In this document: positions 33,408 through 44,931 of the stretch, in pieces | How positions within the stretch are numbered: the stretch's first letter is position 1 | Layout: each line of letters starts with the position of its first letter | Source: Rikenellaceae bacterium | GTDB taxonomy: Bacteria; Bacteroidota; Bacteroidia; Bacteroidales; Rikenellaceae | Assembly (NCBI GenBank): GCA_015060045.1 | Contig: SUZH01000006.1 | Coordinates: 1-53,353 of the forward strand | DNA: 53,353 nt | Reading direction: 5' to 3' | Program-made: the position numbers and the translations under genes | Notes under the pieces: generated by a model | The model's input: only the letters and a program-made list of their open reading frames with translations | What the model was told of the DNA's origin: nothing | Database searches by the model: none

Positions 33408-34064
33408 CTATGCGTGTAACATGGCATGAATCTCGGCCGCAGGGTCCTCGGCCTTGAAGACCGACGAGCCGGCCACCAGGACATTCGCCCCCGCCTCATA
33501 CAACAGGCGCGCATTCTCGGACGAGATACCCCCATCGACCTCGATCAAAAGGTCGGGATTCAGCTCCTCGGCCATCAGACGCAGTTCGCGGATGCGATCC
33601 AACGACTCGGGGATGAACTTCTGCCCACCAAAGCCCGGCTCTACACTCATGATGAGCACCATATCGACCTCCCGAATGATCGGGCGCAGGCTTTCGACCG
33701 GCGTCTTGGGCTTGATCGAAATACCCACCTTCGCACCACTCTCGCGGATCAGGTGGATGCAGTGCAGCGCATCGTCCGTAGCCTCCAAGTGGAAGGTAAT
33801 CCAGTCGGCTCCGTCGTGTGCAAAGCGGGCGATGTAACGCTCCGGCTCGGTGATCATCAGGTGCACATCGAGCGGCTTGGCGGCCACCTTACGAATGGCT
33901 CGCAAGACAGGAAAGCCGAACGAAATGTTGGGGACAAAAACGCCGTCCATCACATCGACATGAATCCAGGCGGCCTCACTCTGCTCGACCATCTTCACAT
34001 CACGCTCCAAGTGACCGAAGTCGGCTGCCAAAACCGAAGGTGATATCATCCGTTCCATTTTCAT
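33408..34064 (-). CDS. rpe: Ribulose-phosphate 3-epimerase
   Basis: This 218-aa TIM-barrel protein has the rpe motifs: SPSVLAADF, HVDVMDGVFVPN, HLMI, MSVEPGFGGQKF and EVDGGISSENA. Metal-binding His and Asp are present. It interconverts ribulose-5-P and xylulose-5-P in the pentose phosphate pathway. It starts the operon with the ABC-F gene, from a -7 element at 34087. The divergent rmuC promoter overlaps. Confidence 0.97.
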   Translation of the reverse strand: MKMERMISPSVLAADFGHLERDVKMVEQSEAAWIHVDVMDGVFVPNISFGFPVLRAIRKVAAKPLDVHLMITEPERYIARFAHDGADWITFHLEATDDALHCIHLIRESGAKVGISIKPKTPVESLRPIIREVDMVLIMSVEPGFGGQKFIPESLDRIRELRLMAEELNPDLLIEVDGGISSENARLLYEAGANVLVAGSSVFKAEDPAAEIHAMLHA

Positions 34065-34086
34065 TTTTTGGTAAGAGATTCTCAGG

Positions 34087-34124
34087 CAAAGATAAGAATT
34101 TTCGCCGAAAAACTGCTATCTTTG
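34087..34124. promoter_or_regulatory. Divergent -7 elements of rpe and rmuC
   Basis: On the minus strand TATCTTTG (34087-34094) points to rpe, 22 bp from its ATG. On the plus strand TATCTTTG (34117-34124) points to rmuC, 6 bp from its ATG. Both are perfect TAnnTTTG. They are only 22 bp apart, so polymerases should compete. Confidence 0.6.
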
Positions 34125-34130
34125 TCTATT

Positions 34131-35495
34131 ATGAATACCTATATCTTGATTCTTTGTGGCGTTTTGGCCCTGGTGGCTGTGATAGCGATCGTTTGGGCGA
34201 TCCTTTTGGGGCGTGATGTGCGCACTGCGCAGCAGGAATTGGCGACTTCGCGCGCCGAGCAGACGGCCGATCGCGAGGGCCGCATCCGTGCCGAGCAGGC
34301 GTTGGCCGTAGCGACCGCCACCGCCGAGCAGGAGATTTCGACGCTCCGTGCCCGTGCCGAGGAGCAACGCGCCGAGGCCGAAAAGCGCCGTGAGGAGGAG
34401 GCTGCCCGCTATCAACAGCGCATCGAGGAGCAGCAGCGCGAGGCCGAGCAGCGTCGCACGGAGGAGATCGAGCACCTCAAAAGCCACTTCAAGAGTCTCT
34501 CGGCGGAGATTCTTACCGAGCAGTCGAAGCAGTTCCGCGAGACAAACAAGGAGTCGATGGATGTACTGCTGAAGCCCTTCCGCGACAACATCACCGAGTT
34601 CCGCCAGCGCGTGGAGCACATCTACTCGCACGAAAATGAGCAGCGCGGCGAGCTGAAAAATGAGCTGAAACACCTCCTGGAGCTGAATCAGCGCATCACG
34701 ACCGAGACTACGAACCTCACCAACGCCCTGCGTGGCAACTCGAAGGTGCAGGGCGACTGGGGCGAGACGATGCTCGAGACGATTCTCGATAGCTCGTCGC
34801 TCGTCAAGGGGGTACACTACCTCACGCAGCACAACCTCAAAGATGCGGAGGGGAACAACCTCCGCCCCGATGTCATCCTGCGCCTTCCGGAGGAGAAGCA
34901 GATCGTCATCGACTCGAAGGTATCGCTCACGGCCTATGTCAATTACACGGCAGCGACCGACGAGGCGGAGCGCCGCGCCCACCTGGCGGATCATGTCGCA
35001 TCGCTACGCAAGCACATCAAGGAGCTGGGCAACAAGGAGTATCAGAAGCTCCTCCAGTCGCCCGACTTTGTGATTCTGTTCGTGGCCAACGAGCCCGCCT
35101 TCCTCGAGGCGCTGAAGGCCGATCCGCAACTTTGGAGCGAGGCCTACGAAAAGAAGGTGTTGATCTCCTCCCCCACCAACCTCTTTGCCATGCTGAAGAT
35201 GGTGGCCGACATGTGGAAGTACGATGCGCAGGATAAGAACACGAAGCGCATTGCCGAGTGCGGTCTGAAGCTCTACGAGCAGGCCGTAGCCCTCACCGCC
35301 TCGTTGGAGCAGGTCGGCGGTGCGTTGCAAAAGGCGCAAGCGGCCTACGACGATACTTACAAGCGTCTCCACACGGGAAATAATAATGTGGTGCGCCTGG
35401 GTCAGCAACTCAAGAAAACCGCCCGACTGCAATCCAAAAAGGAGTTCTCCGTAGCACTCACCGAGGCCGTTGAGGAAGAGATCGACCAGGAGTAA
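34131..35495 (+). CDS. rmuC: RmuC family DNA recombination protein
   Basis: This 454-aa protein starts with one membrane segment (about residues 2-24), then a long Glu/Arg/Ala-rich coiled coil (to about 150), then the RmuC nuclease-fold domain (VQGDWGETMLETILD, RPDVILRLPEEKQIVIDSKVSL with the PD-(D/E)xK-like Asp and Lys, and SPTNLFAMLKMV). RmuC limits rearrangements at inverted repeats in E. coli. It is notable that the gene is followed by a large palindromic element. The start at 34131 lies 6 bp after the -7 element; the longer frame from 34068 contains the promoter. Its last 69 bp are duplicated at 35773-35841. Confidence 0.93.
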   Translation: MNTYILILCGVLALVAVIAIVWAILLGRDVRTAQQELATSRAEQTADREGRIRAEQALAVATATAEQEISTLRARAEEQRAEAEKRREEEAARYQQRIEEQQREAEQRRTEEIEHLKSHFKSLSAEILTEQSKQFRETNKESMDVLLKPFRDNITEFRQRVEHIYSHENEQRGELKNELKHLLELNQRITTETTNLTNALRGNSKVQGDWGETMLETILDSSSLVKGVHYLTQHNLKDAEGNNLRPDVILRLPEEKQIVIDSKVSLTAYVNYTAATDEAERRAHLADHVASLRKHIKELGNKEYQKLLQSPDFVILFVANEPAFLEALKADPQLWSEAYEKKVLISSPTNLFAMLKMVADMWKYDAQDKNTKRIAECGLKLYEQAVALTASLEQVGGALQKAQAAYDDTYKRLHTGNNNVVRLGQQLKKTARLQSKKEFSVALTEAVEEEIDQE

Positions 35496-35514
35496 ACTCA
35501 AAATTGGTGCTGAT

Positions 35515-35664
35515 GCAATCAGCCACAGCAGCCTTTTGGTTGCCTTCGAGGCAACCTATTTGTAAAAGAGAAATCCACCTTTCCAAGCAACTCTTGGAGG
35601 TGGATTTTCTCTTTTTACAAAGCCACTTTCAGTGGCGCAAAAGGCTGAAAAATAATTAGATTGC
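35515..35664. repeat. 150-bp cloverleaf-like palindromic element
   Basis: Terminal GCAATC (35515-35520) pairs with GATTGC (35659-35664). Next, AGCCTTTTG (35530-35538) pairs with CAAAAGGCT (35638-35646). Inside are three hairpins: 35538-35556, a long one with about 20-bp arms (35560-35579 with 35599-35620), and GCCAC/GTGGC near 35622-35636. The result is a cruciform or cloverleaf. No coding capacity is seen. Confidence 0.85.
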
Positions 35665-35772
35665 TTACTTTTTATATAAAAAACATATAGACAATCCCCC
35701 TAAATCCCCCTTTGAGAAGGAGGACTTAGTCGCTTCGCTCCTTGGGTAATGCTAACAACCCTACCCCATCGC
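35665..35772. other. Spacer with C/T-rich segment between the palindrome and rmuC duplicate
   Basis: An A/T-rich part is followed by a CCCCCTAAATCCCCC-like segment and the partial palindrome CCTTTGAGAAGGAGG. No gene is seen. Confidence 0.5.
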
Positions 35773-35841
35773 CTGCAATCCAAAAAGGAGTTCTCCGCAG
35801 CACTCACCGAGGCCGTCGAGGAAGAGATCGACCAGGAGTAA
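35773..35841 (+). pseudogene. Duplicated 3' end of rmuC (69 bp)
   Basis: This stretch repeats 35427-35495, the last 22 codons and stop codon of rmuC, with 67 of 69 bases identical; both differences are synonymous-type C/T changes. It lacks a start and is not a gene. It and the real end of rmuC flank a 277-bp region that includes the cloverleaf palindrome, so it looks like the trace of an insertion or recombination event. Confidence 0.92.
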
Positions 35842-35895
35842 AATTCAAAATTTAGAATTCAAAATTTAGAATGAGTCCCTATAAAATCTATAGGG
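35841..35895. repeat. Heptad repeat and small hairpin
   Basis: Four 7-bp units of the AAATTCA/AAATTTA kind (35841-35871) are followed by the hairpin CCCTATA (35877-35883) with TATAGGG (35889-35895). They directly follow the duplicated rmuC end. 35896-36000 holds nothing I recognise. Confidence 0.7.
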
Positions 35896-36008
35896 CCTAC
35901 ACGTCCTATAAGGATCAGTGGCCTCAGTTCCCCCGACCACCACCCTTTTTCTTTAACTATTTCCATCCTATATAAAATAGGTATCACCAAAAAATTACCT
36001 AAAACTTT

Positions 36009-36052
36009 AGTTAAAATTATAAAAATAGTTGCATAACTAAGATAATAGTTAT
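36009..36052 (+). promoter_or_regulatory. Probable BlaI-family operator
   Basis: ATAACTA (36033-36039) and TAGTTAT (36046-36052) form a perfect inverted repeat. Further half-sites TAGTT occur at about 36009-36013 and 36026-36030. They overlap the promoter of the blaI-like gene, as expected for an autoregulated BlaI/MecI repressor. Confidence 0.6.
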
Positions 36053-36059
36053 ATATTTG
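36028..36059 (+). promoter_or_regulatory. Promoter of the BlaI-M56 operon
   Basis: GTTG (36028-36031), 20 bp, then TATATTTG (36052-36059, perfect -7 element). The ATG is at 36091. The predicted operator lies within the spacer. Confidence 0.75.
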
Positions 36060-36090
36060 CCATCGGAAAACAAACTTAAACAAACTTTTT

Positions 36091-36483
36091 ATGGTAGAAC
36101 AACAAACAAAACGCACCGAGCGGCCGCAAGAGCTGACCCGTGCCGAGCTGGAGGTGATGCAGATCCTCTGGCGCAAGGGGCGAGGCGTGGTTCACGATTT
36201 TTTGGAGGAGTTCGAGGAGCCTCGTCCCGCCTACAACACCGTATCGACCATCGTCCGCATCCTCGAGAAGAAGGGCTTTGTCGATCACAAGGCCTATGGC
36301 AAGACCCACGAGTACTTCCCCACCGTCTCGAAAGAGGAGTACACCTCGCGCTACATGAAGGGGGTACTGAACAACTTTTTCGATGGGTCGCTTTCGCGCC
36401 TTGTGAGCTTTTTTTCGGATAACAAATCGATCTCCGTGGAGGAGACAGACGAAATCCTAAAGATGCTCAGCGAGCGCAAATAG
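36091..36483 (+). CDS. BlaI/MecI/CopY family transcriptional repressor
   Basis: This 130-aa protein has the BlaI winged-helix domain (ELTRAELEVMQILWRKGRGVVHDFLEEF, PAYNTVSTIVRILEKKGFVDH) and a C-terminal dimerisation helix. Repressors of this family are inactivated by proteolysis started by an M56 sensor. Such a sensor gene follows 24 bp downstream. The promoter has a matching dyad. No beta-lactamase gene is next to it, so the regulated target may be the operon itself or genes elsewhere. Confidence 0.95.
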   Translation: MVEQQTKRTERPQELTRAELEVMQILWRKGRGVVHDFLEEFEEPRPAYNTVSTIVRILEKKGFVDHKAYGKTHEYFPTVSKEEYTSRYMKGVLNNFFDGSLSRLVSFFSDNKSISVEETDEILKMLSERK

Positions 36484-36507
36484 CCTCAACGCGAAAAGCC
36501 GACAACC

Positions 36508-38559
36508 ATGAAACCGATGCTGATCTATCTACTCGAAACGCTCTTTTGCAGTGGCCTGCTGCTCCTCTTCTATCGCCTGTTGGTGGTCGAAAGGGTCAGT
36601 CTGACGGCTGCACGCTGCTATTTAATCGGGGCGATGGTGGCATCGGTCGTAATTCCTGCCTTACAACTCCCCCTCTACCCTGCCGAGACGCTCTACTACG
36701 CCGTGCCCATCCTCGAGACGGCTACGGCAACAACGAGCGCAGCCGACATGGCCGAACCGATGCAAACCGTCGAAGAGGCTGTGCGCTGGGAGATTCCGTG
36801 GAGTGAGGCGGTAATGCTTCTCTACGGCATTGTCGTCGTGGTTGCCTTTGTGCTCTTGGTCGCCCACCTTCGGAAAATCGTCCGACTTCGTCACCGTGCC
36901 ACCTGCACCGTAACGCCTCGCTACACGTTAGCGGAGAGCAACGAGATACAAAGTCCCTTCTCGTTTTGGCGCACGATATTTCTCGGCACGGGGTACGATC
37001 CGTTGGAGCGCGAACAGATCATCGCGCACGAGGCGGCACACATTCGCCGTCACCACACGGCAGATAAACTCCTCATGGAGTTACTGCGCATCCTCTATTG
37101 GTTCAACCCCTTCCTTTGGCTTGCCGAGCGCCGCTTGAGCGAAATCCACGAGTACCAGGCAGACCGCGATGTACTTGCCGAGGGGTATGACGTTACCCAA
37201 TACCGTTTGACCATTTTCAAACAACTCTTTGGTTATAATCCGGATATAGCCTGCGGGTTGAGTAATTCATTCACTAAAAAACGATTTATTATGATGACTC
37301 AATCTTCTGCTCGTCGCCGTTCGCTCTGGCGTATCGGTGCAGCTATTCCGCTCATGGCGGTATTGGTATTGGCTTTTGGTGCTACGGCACGCGAAGGTAC
37401 TACACCCGAAAAGGGGACACAAAGCACCACCCTGCAATTTCACCGTCCTTCGGCGGGTAAGGTCTTAATGAGCCGTTTCGGGACGACCAAAAATCCTGTA
37501 ACGGGCAAAACGACCACCCACCCCGGCATCGACATCGTCCTCTCGAAAGGGGCAGCCATCTACGCCGTAGCGGATGGCGAAGTTACCTATGCAGCCGATA
37601 AGGGTGGCTACGGCAACCTCATTGAGCTGACACACGAAGCGGGTTACACCTCGCGCTACGCACACCTGGATCAACTGCTGGTCGAGGCAGGAGACACGGT
37701 GCGCGCAGGTCAAAAGATCGCTACGGCAGGTAACACAGGGCGCACCACGGGCGTACACCTTCATTTCGAGCTACACCAAGCCGGCACACCGATCGACCCC
37801 ACCTTCCTGATGCAGAGTAACGCCTCCTACGTCGAGCTTTCGGGGGATCAGTGCTTTCTAAATGGCGAGTTAATCGAAAACGACGAGGCGTTGAGTGACA
37901 AGCTGCGGGAGTTACGCGAATCTGCCGATGAGTCCGAGCCGTTCGGCCTTGTTCTGACGGGCGACCCCGATATTAAGATGAAGGGGGTGACGGATGTAAA
38001 GGAGGCCGCCCGCACCGCAGGGGTCTACCGAATCAGCTACAAAGAGGCTGTTCGTTTCCTTCCCCCGAAGGAGAACTCCACCAACGGAGTCACCCTCATT
38101 ACCCAACCGAAGGTTCAACAGCGCAACGCACTCTATATCTGCATCAATCGCAACGGGAGATACCTGGCCGGCACTTATGAGCCAACCCTTATCAAACGCG
38201 GGCTGGAGGGAGTCATTGACTTGGTGCGCCGCTTCCTCGAAAACCCGGACGATGTGCGTGAGCTTTCGAGTAAACGCGAAGAGGCGATTCCGCTACCCGA
38301 CGGCTCCGTATGGCACTACCCCGTAAGCCAAGGATTCATCATGATCCGGACAAGACCCGATACCCCCTTTGAGGAGTTCAAGGCGTTGCAGTCGGCCCTC
38401 ACGGAACTCTACCATGAACTCCGCAACCGTGTCGCGCGTGAAAAATTCGGGCGCGAAATGGCCGAACTGAGCAAAGAGGAGCTGCAGGCAATCCACAGAG
38501 CCGTTCCGATTCGCATCGTGGAGATAGAGCCCACGGATGCAGAAGCACCTAAAGAATAA
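36508..38559 (+). CDS. M56 (BlaR1-like) sensor with an M23 peptidase domain
   Basis: This 683-aa protein combines three parts. Residues 1-300 are a BlaR1/MecR1-like M56 metallopeptidase with four hydrophobic segments and the zinc motif HEAAH (H174-H178) plus a distal EIHEYQAD. Residues about 310-430 are an M23/LytM endopeptidase domain with H338, D342 and HLHFE (H417, H419). Residues 430-683 contain a segment (TGDPDIKMKGVTDVKEAARTAG) resembling ExbD/TolR-type periplasmic domains. The M56 part should cleave BlaI in response to a signal; the M23 part would bind or cut peptidoglycan outside the membrane. No penicillin-binding sensor domain is present. The fusion suggests a cell-wall sensor rather than a beta-lactam sensor. 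A terminator follows. Confidence 0.9.
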   Translation: MKPMLIYLLETLFCSGLLLLFYRLLVVERVSLTAARCYLIGAMVASVVIPALQLPLYPAETLYYAVPILETATATTSAADMAEPMQTVEEAVRWEIPWSEAVMLLYGIVVVVAFVLLVAHLRKIVRLRHRATCTVTPRYTLAESNEIQSPFSFWRTIFLGTGYDPLEREQIIAHEAAHIRRHHTADKLLMELLRILYWFNPFLWLAERRLSEIHEYQADRDVLAEGYDVTQYRLTIFKQLFGYNPDIACGLSNSFTKKRFIMMTQSSARRRSLWRIGAAIPLMAVLVLAFGATAREGTTPEKGTQSTTLQFHRPSAGKVLMSRFGTTKNPVTGKTTTHPGIDIVLSKGAAIYAVADGEVTYAADKGGYGNLIELTHEAGYTSRYAHLDQLLVEAGDTVRAGQKIATAGNTGRTTGVHLHFELHQAGTPIDPTFLMQSNASYVELSGDQCFLNGELIENDEALSDKLRELRESADESEPFGLVLTGDPDIKMKGVTDVKEAARTAGVYRISYKEAVRFLPPKENSTNGVTLITQPKVQQRNALYICINRNGRYLAGTYEPTLIKRGLEGVIDLVRRFLENPDDVRELSSKREEAIPLPDGSVWHYPVSQGFIMIRTRPDTPFEEFKALQSALTELYHELRNRVAREKFGREMAELSKEELQAIHRAVPIRIVEIEPTDAEAPKE

Positions 38560-38587
38560 CCCTACCATAAGTTTGTTTACCGCAGAT

Positions 38588-38617
38588 CGCCCCGACTGAG
38601 ATCATTCAGTCGGGGCG
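38588..38617 (+). terminator. Terminator of the BlaI-M56 operon
   Basis: A 12-bp perfect stem CGCCCCGACTGA (38588-38599) with TCAGTCGGGGCG (38606-38617) has a 6-nt loop and is followed by GTCAATTTT on the plus strand. Confidence 0.85.
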
Positions 38618-38662
38618 GTCAATTTTAATTTCGTGATTCATCACACCCCCCAACCGCTGCCA

Positions 38663-38697
38663 CAAAAAAAAGGGGCGCACCTTGCGATGCGCCCCTT
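38663..38697 (-). terminator. Terminator of the pyruvate:ferredoxin oxidoreductase gene
   Basis: On the minus strand AAGGGGCGCA (38688-38697) pairs with TGCGCCCCTT (38670-38679), followed by eight U. It is 20 bp from the nifJ stop codon. Confidence 0.85.
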
Positions 38698-38716
38698 CAC
38701 TATCTATCGAAACGGA

Positions 38717-42241
<3,525 letters not shown>

Positions 42242-42311
42242 TTGTTTGAAATTTTAGAGATTTATGTGTGATTTTAAGTCGTTTCCAACCGAAAATACAT
42301 AATAAGCGTTA

Positions 42312-42343
42312 CAAAGTTAGCAAAAAGCATGTAAAAAAGCAAC
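42312..42343 (-). promoter_or_regulatory. Promoter of nifJ
   Basis: On the minus strand, GTTG (42340-42343), 20 bp, then TAACTTTG (42312-42319, perfect -7 element). The leader is about 65 nt. The -33 box touches the terminator hairpin of the TlpA-like gene. Confidence 0.75.
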
Positions 42344-42378
42344 CCCCCGAAGCGATATTTTTTAGCTTCGAAGGGTTG
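42340..42378. terminator. Hairpin terminator of the TlpA-like gene
   Basis: CAACCC..CGAAGC (42340-42353) pairs with GCTTCG..GGGTTG (42365-42378). On the minus strand it is followed by a short U run; on the plus strand by a T run. Placed 46 bp after the TlpA-like stop codon, at the upstream edge of the nifJ promoter. Confidence 0.75.
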
Positions 42379-42423
42379 TTTTTTATTGTTTTCGATCGCA
42401 GCACACAGGCATCGCCGTTCGTG

Positions 42424-43614
42424 TTACTCCATGATTCGCTTCAACTCCTCGTAAAATTCGGGACTTTCGCCCATGAAAATCTTGTGGATTTTGCCCTCGG
42501 GCGTAATGATCACCTTCGTCGGATAGCCCTCCACGGCATAGATTGCCGACACCGACTTCTCCACCGGAGCCTCTATCGGATCGATCACATTGACCCACTC
42601 GAGACGCATCTTTTCGACAGCCATGCGCCACTGATCAGCCTTATCGCCACACGCAATGCCGATCACCTCCAGGCGATCACGATACTCCTCGTAGGCCTTC
42701 TTGAGGCGGGGCATTCCTTTGATGCACCACGTGCACCACGTACCCCAGAAGTCGAGCACCACCCATTTGCCACGGTGCGACGAGAGGGTAACGGATTTGC
42801 CCTGCGGATCCTTCAGCACAAAGTCTGGCGCATCGGCGCCCTCGGCGATACGACTCCCCAGTTCGGCACGCACCTCCTGCTCCTCCACGTAGCGCTCGGT
42901 CAGCTCACCCACCGAACGAAAGACGCCACGGAAAATCTTTTTATCCAGATCTCGGTAATAGTACTCACCTCGGCTCGGTCCCATCTGGTAGAGACAATAG
43001 GCCGATGCCTCGCTCGCAGGATTGGCCTTCATATACTCGGCATAGACCGAGTGGAGGGCCGAACGGATATTCCGGCTGCGGTTGCGCAACGAATCGACCG
43101 CCTTGCTCTTGGCGCGGATCGCCTCGTTCAGCGCGAAGCCGTTGGCATACATATCGATCTGCACCGAGCGCACCTGATTATCGAGCCGGGCGATGGCGGC
43201 ATTAAGCTCCGAACCACTGATCGTGGCCGTCAGGTGGCCGTGGCGATGAGGTTTCAGCGCCACCTCCAGCTTCTCACCGGGCTCCACCACCAGGTCGATA
43301 CGGCCGGCCGGATGGTGATAGACATGCCCCTGATCACTGCGACGATAGACAGGAGAATAGAGATTCACGAGCAGCGGCTCCTCGGCTGGCAGCGTCACCT
43401 CAACACGCTGATCGACAAAGAGCAACGTATCCATCTCCGAGCGATAGGCCGAGCGGTCACCGCGCGCATGCAAACGCTCATCAAAGTTGCAACGCTCGAC
43501 AAAAAGCGTATCGTTTTCCAGCCCCTCGGCTACCACCGTCAGTTGCACTTCACGGCTACACGATGCCATCAGCACCAGGGTCATTATCCCAATCAAATGT
43601 TTCATATCGTTCAT
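42424..43614 (-). CDS. TlpA-like thioredoxin-family lipoprotein
   Basis: This 396-aa protein has a lipoprotein signal (MASC near residue 19), an N-terminal beta-rich part (about 25-130, DUF4369-like layout) and a C-terminal TlpA/ResA thioredoxin domain with the active site WCTWC. The following GYPTKVIITPEG is the usual cis-Pro loop. Such Bacteroidota lipoproteins reduce disulfides in envelope proteins, for example in cytochrome maturation or oxidative stress. A second ATG at 43605 would give a more typical short signal (MKHLIGIMTLVL); the -7 element at 43625-43632 allows both. Single-gene unit. Confidence 0.9.
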   Translation of the reverse strand: MNDMKHLIGIMTLVLMASCSREVQLTVVAEGLENDTLFVERCNFDERLHARGDRSAYRSEMDTLLFVDQRVEVTLPAEEPLLVNLYSPVYRRSDQGHVYHHPAGRIDLVVEPGEKLEVALKPHRHGHLTATISGSELNAAIARLDNQVRSVQIDMYANGFALNEAIRAKSKAVDSLRNRSRNIRSALHSVYAEYMKANPASEASAYCLYQMGPSRGEYYYRDLDKKIFRGVFRSVGELTERYVEEQEVRAELGSRIAEGADAPDFVLKDPQGKSVTLSSHRGKWVVLDFWGTWCTWCIKGMPRLKKAYEEYRDRLEVIGIACGDKADQWRMAVEKMRLEWVNVIDPIEAPVEKSVSAIYAVEGYPTKVIITPEGKIHKIFMGESPEFYEELKRIME

Positions 43615-43624
43615 CAGTTTGGCA

Positions 43625-43632
43625 CAAAGATA
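43625..43632 (-). promoter_or_regulatory. -7 element of the TlpA-like gene
   Basis: On the minus strand this reads TATCTTTG, perfect TAnnTTTG, 10 bp before the ATG at 43614. Confidence 0.55.
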
Positions 43633-43646
43633 CGAAGAATTCGGAT

Positions 43647-43679
43647 TTTTTAATTTTTCATTTTTAATTTTTCATTTTC
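43647..43679. repeat. Heptad repeat (TTTTTAA/TTTTTCA units)
   Basis: Four alternating 7-bp units separate the divergent -7 elements of the TlpA-like gene and the M16 operon, occupying both -33 regions. It is the same kind as 30342-30368. Confidence 0.8.
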
Positions 43680-43687
43680 TACCTTTG
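43680..43687 (+). promoter_or_regulatory. -7 element of the M16 operon
   Basis: TACCTTTG, perfect TAnnTTTG, 8 bp before the ATG at 43696. The heptad repeat replaces a recognisable -33 element. Confidence 0.55.
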
Positions 43688-43695
43688 TACCCACT

Positions 43696-44931
43696 ATGAT
43701 TCCCTATAAGAAACGCACACTCAAAAACGGCCTCACGGTGGTGGTCAATCGCGACCGCTCGTCGAAACTTGCGGCCGTCAACTTATTGTATAAGGTCGGT
43801 GCCCGCAACGAGGATCCCGACCGCACGGGCTTTGCCCATCTGTTCGAGCACCTGATGTTCCGCGGAACACGGGAGGTACCCGTATTCGACCTCCCCGTAC
43901 AGATGGCATCGGGCGAGGACAACGCCTTCACGAATAACGACTACACGAACTTCTACCTCACGCTCCCGCTCGACAACCTCGAGACGGCTCTCTGGCTCGA
44001 GAGTGACCGCATGCAGGGGCTGTGGATTACGCCCGAGAAGCTCGAAACAGAGAAACGGGTCGTCGTCGAGGAGTTCCGCCAGCGCTACCTCAATCAGCCT
44101 TATGGCGATCAGACGATGTTACTCAGGGAGTTGGCCTACCGCGTTCACCCCTACCGCTGGGCGACGATCGGCCGTTCGACCGACCACATCGAGGGGGCTA
44201 CACTCGAGGAAGTGGAACGCTTCTACCACACCTTCTATCGCCCCTCGAATGCCGTGCTGGCCCTCTCGGCCGATTGCGACGAGGAGGCGATGCTGGACCT
44301 GGCCGAGAAGTGGTTCGGGGAGTTGCAGGACACCCCTTTCTCGCCTGCCCCGATTCCGCAGGAGCCGCCGCAACAGGAGGCGCGCACGAAGATTGTGGAG
44401 CGCGACGTACCCGCTACCACCATCTCGATCGCTTACCACATGGGCGATCGTCTTTCGCCCGATTTCTGCACGGGTGACCTCGTTTCGGATCTCCTTTCGG
44501 GAGGCGATTCGTCGCGTCTGTACCAACACCTGGTCAAAGACGAACGCCTCTTTGCATCGGTCAATGCCTACATCTCGGGCGATGTCGATCCGGGGCTCTT
44601 CATCCTCACGGGACAACTGCTCCCGACGACCACCGAAGAGCAGGCCATCGAGGCCTTCCGTCGCGAAATTGCCCGTCTTCAGGTTGAATCTCCGACCGAT
44701 TACGAGCTGACGAAGGTCAAAAACAAGTTCGAGGCCAACGCCCTCTTTGGCGAACTGAACGTCATGAACAAGGCGATGAACCTCTGCTACTACGAATTCC
44801 TGGGCGATCTTCCGCTCATCAACCGCGAAATCGAGGAGTATCGTTCGATCACCCCCGAACGTATTTTTGAGTTCTCAGAGCGCATCTTCCGCCCGGAGAA
44901 CAGTTCCACCTTAATCTACCGCGCACGATGA
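43696..44931 (+). CDS. M16 family zinc peptidase, catalytic subunit
   Basis: This 411-aa protein has the inverted zinc motif HLFEH (HxxEH) near residue 50 and a distal Glu ligand about 75 residues later (EKRVVVEEF), followed by the C-terminal M16 half. It is a short, single-unit M16B protein (processing peptidase/PqqF-like). It has no signal peptide. The next gene encodes a homologous partner without the zinc motif and overlaps it by 4 bp, so the two probably form a heterodimer like the alpha/beta mitochondrial processing peptidase. The substrate is unknown. Confidence 0.93.
   Translation: MIPYKKRTLKNGLTVVVNRDRSSKLAAVNLLYKVGARNEDPDRTGFAHLFEHLMFRGTREVPVFDLPVQMASGEDNAFTNNDYTNFYLTLPLDNLETALWLESDRMQGLWITPEKLETEKRVVVEEFRQRYLNQPYGDQTMLLRELAYRVHPYRWATIGRSTDHIEGATLEEVERFYHTFYRPSNAVLALSADCDEEAMLDLAEKWFGELQDTPFSPAPIPQEPPQQEARTKIVERDVPATTISIAYHMGDRLSPDFCTGDLVSDLLSGGDSSRLYQHLVKDERLFASVNAYISGDVDPGLFILTGQLLPTTTEEQAIEAFRREIARLQVESPTDYELTKVKNKFEANALFGELNVMNKAMNLCYYEFLGDLPLINREIEEYRSITPERIFEFSERIFRPENSSTLIYRAR

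Noticed and set aside
35773..35841. A small gene after rmuC
   Set aside because: The sequence is a copy of the rmuC 3' end and has no start codon of its own.
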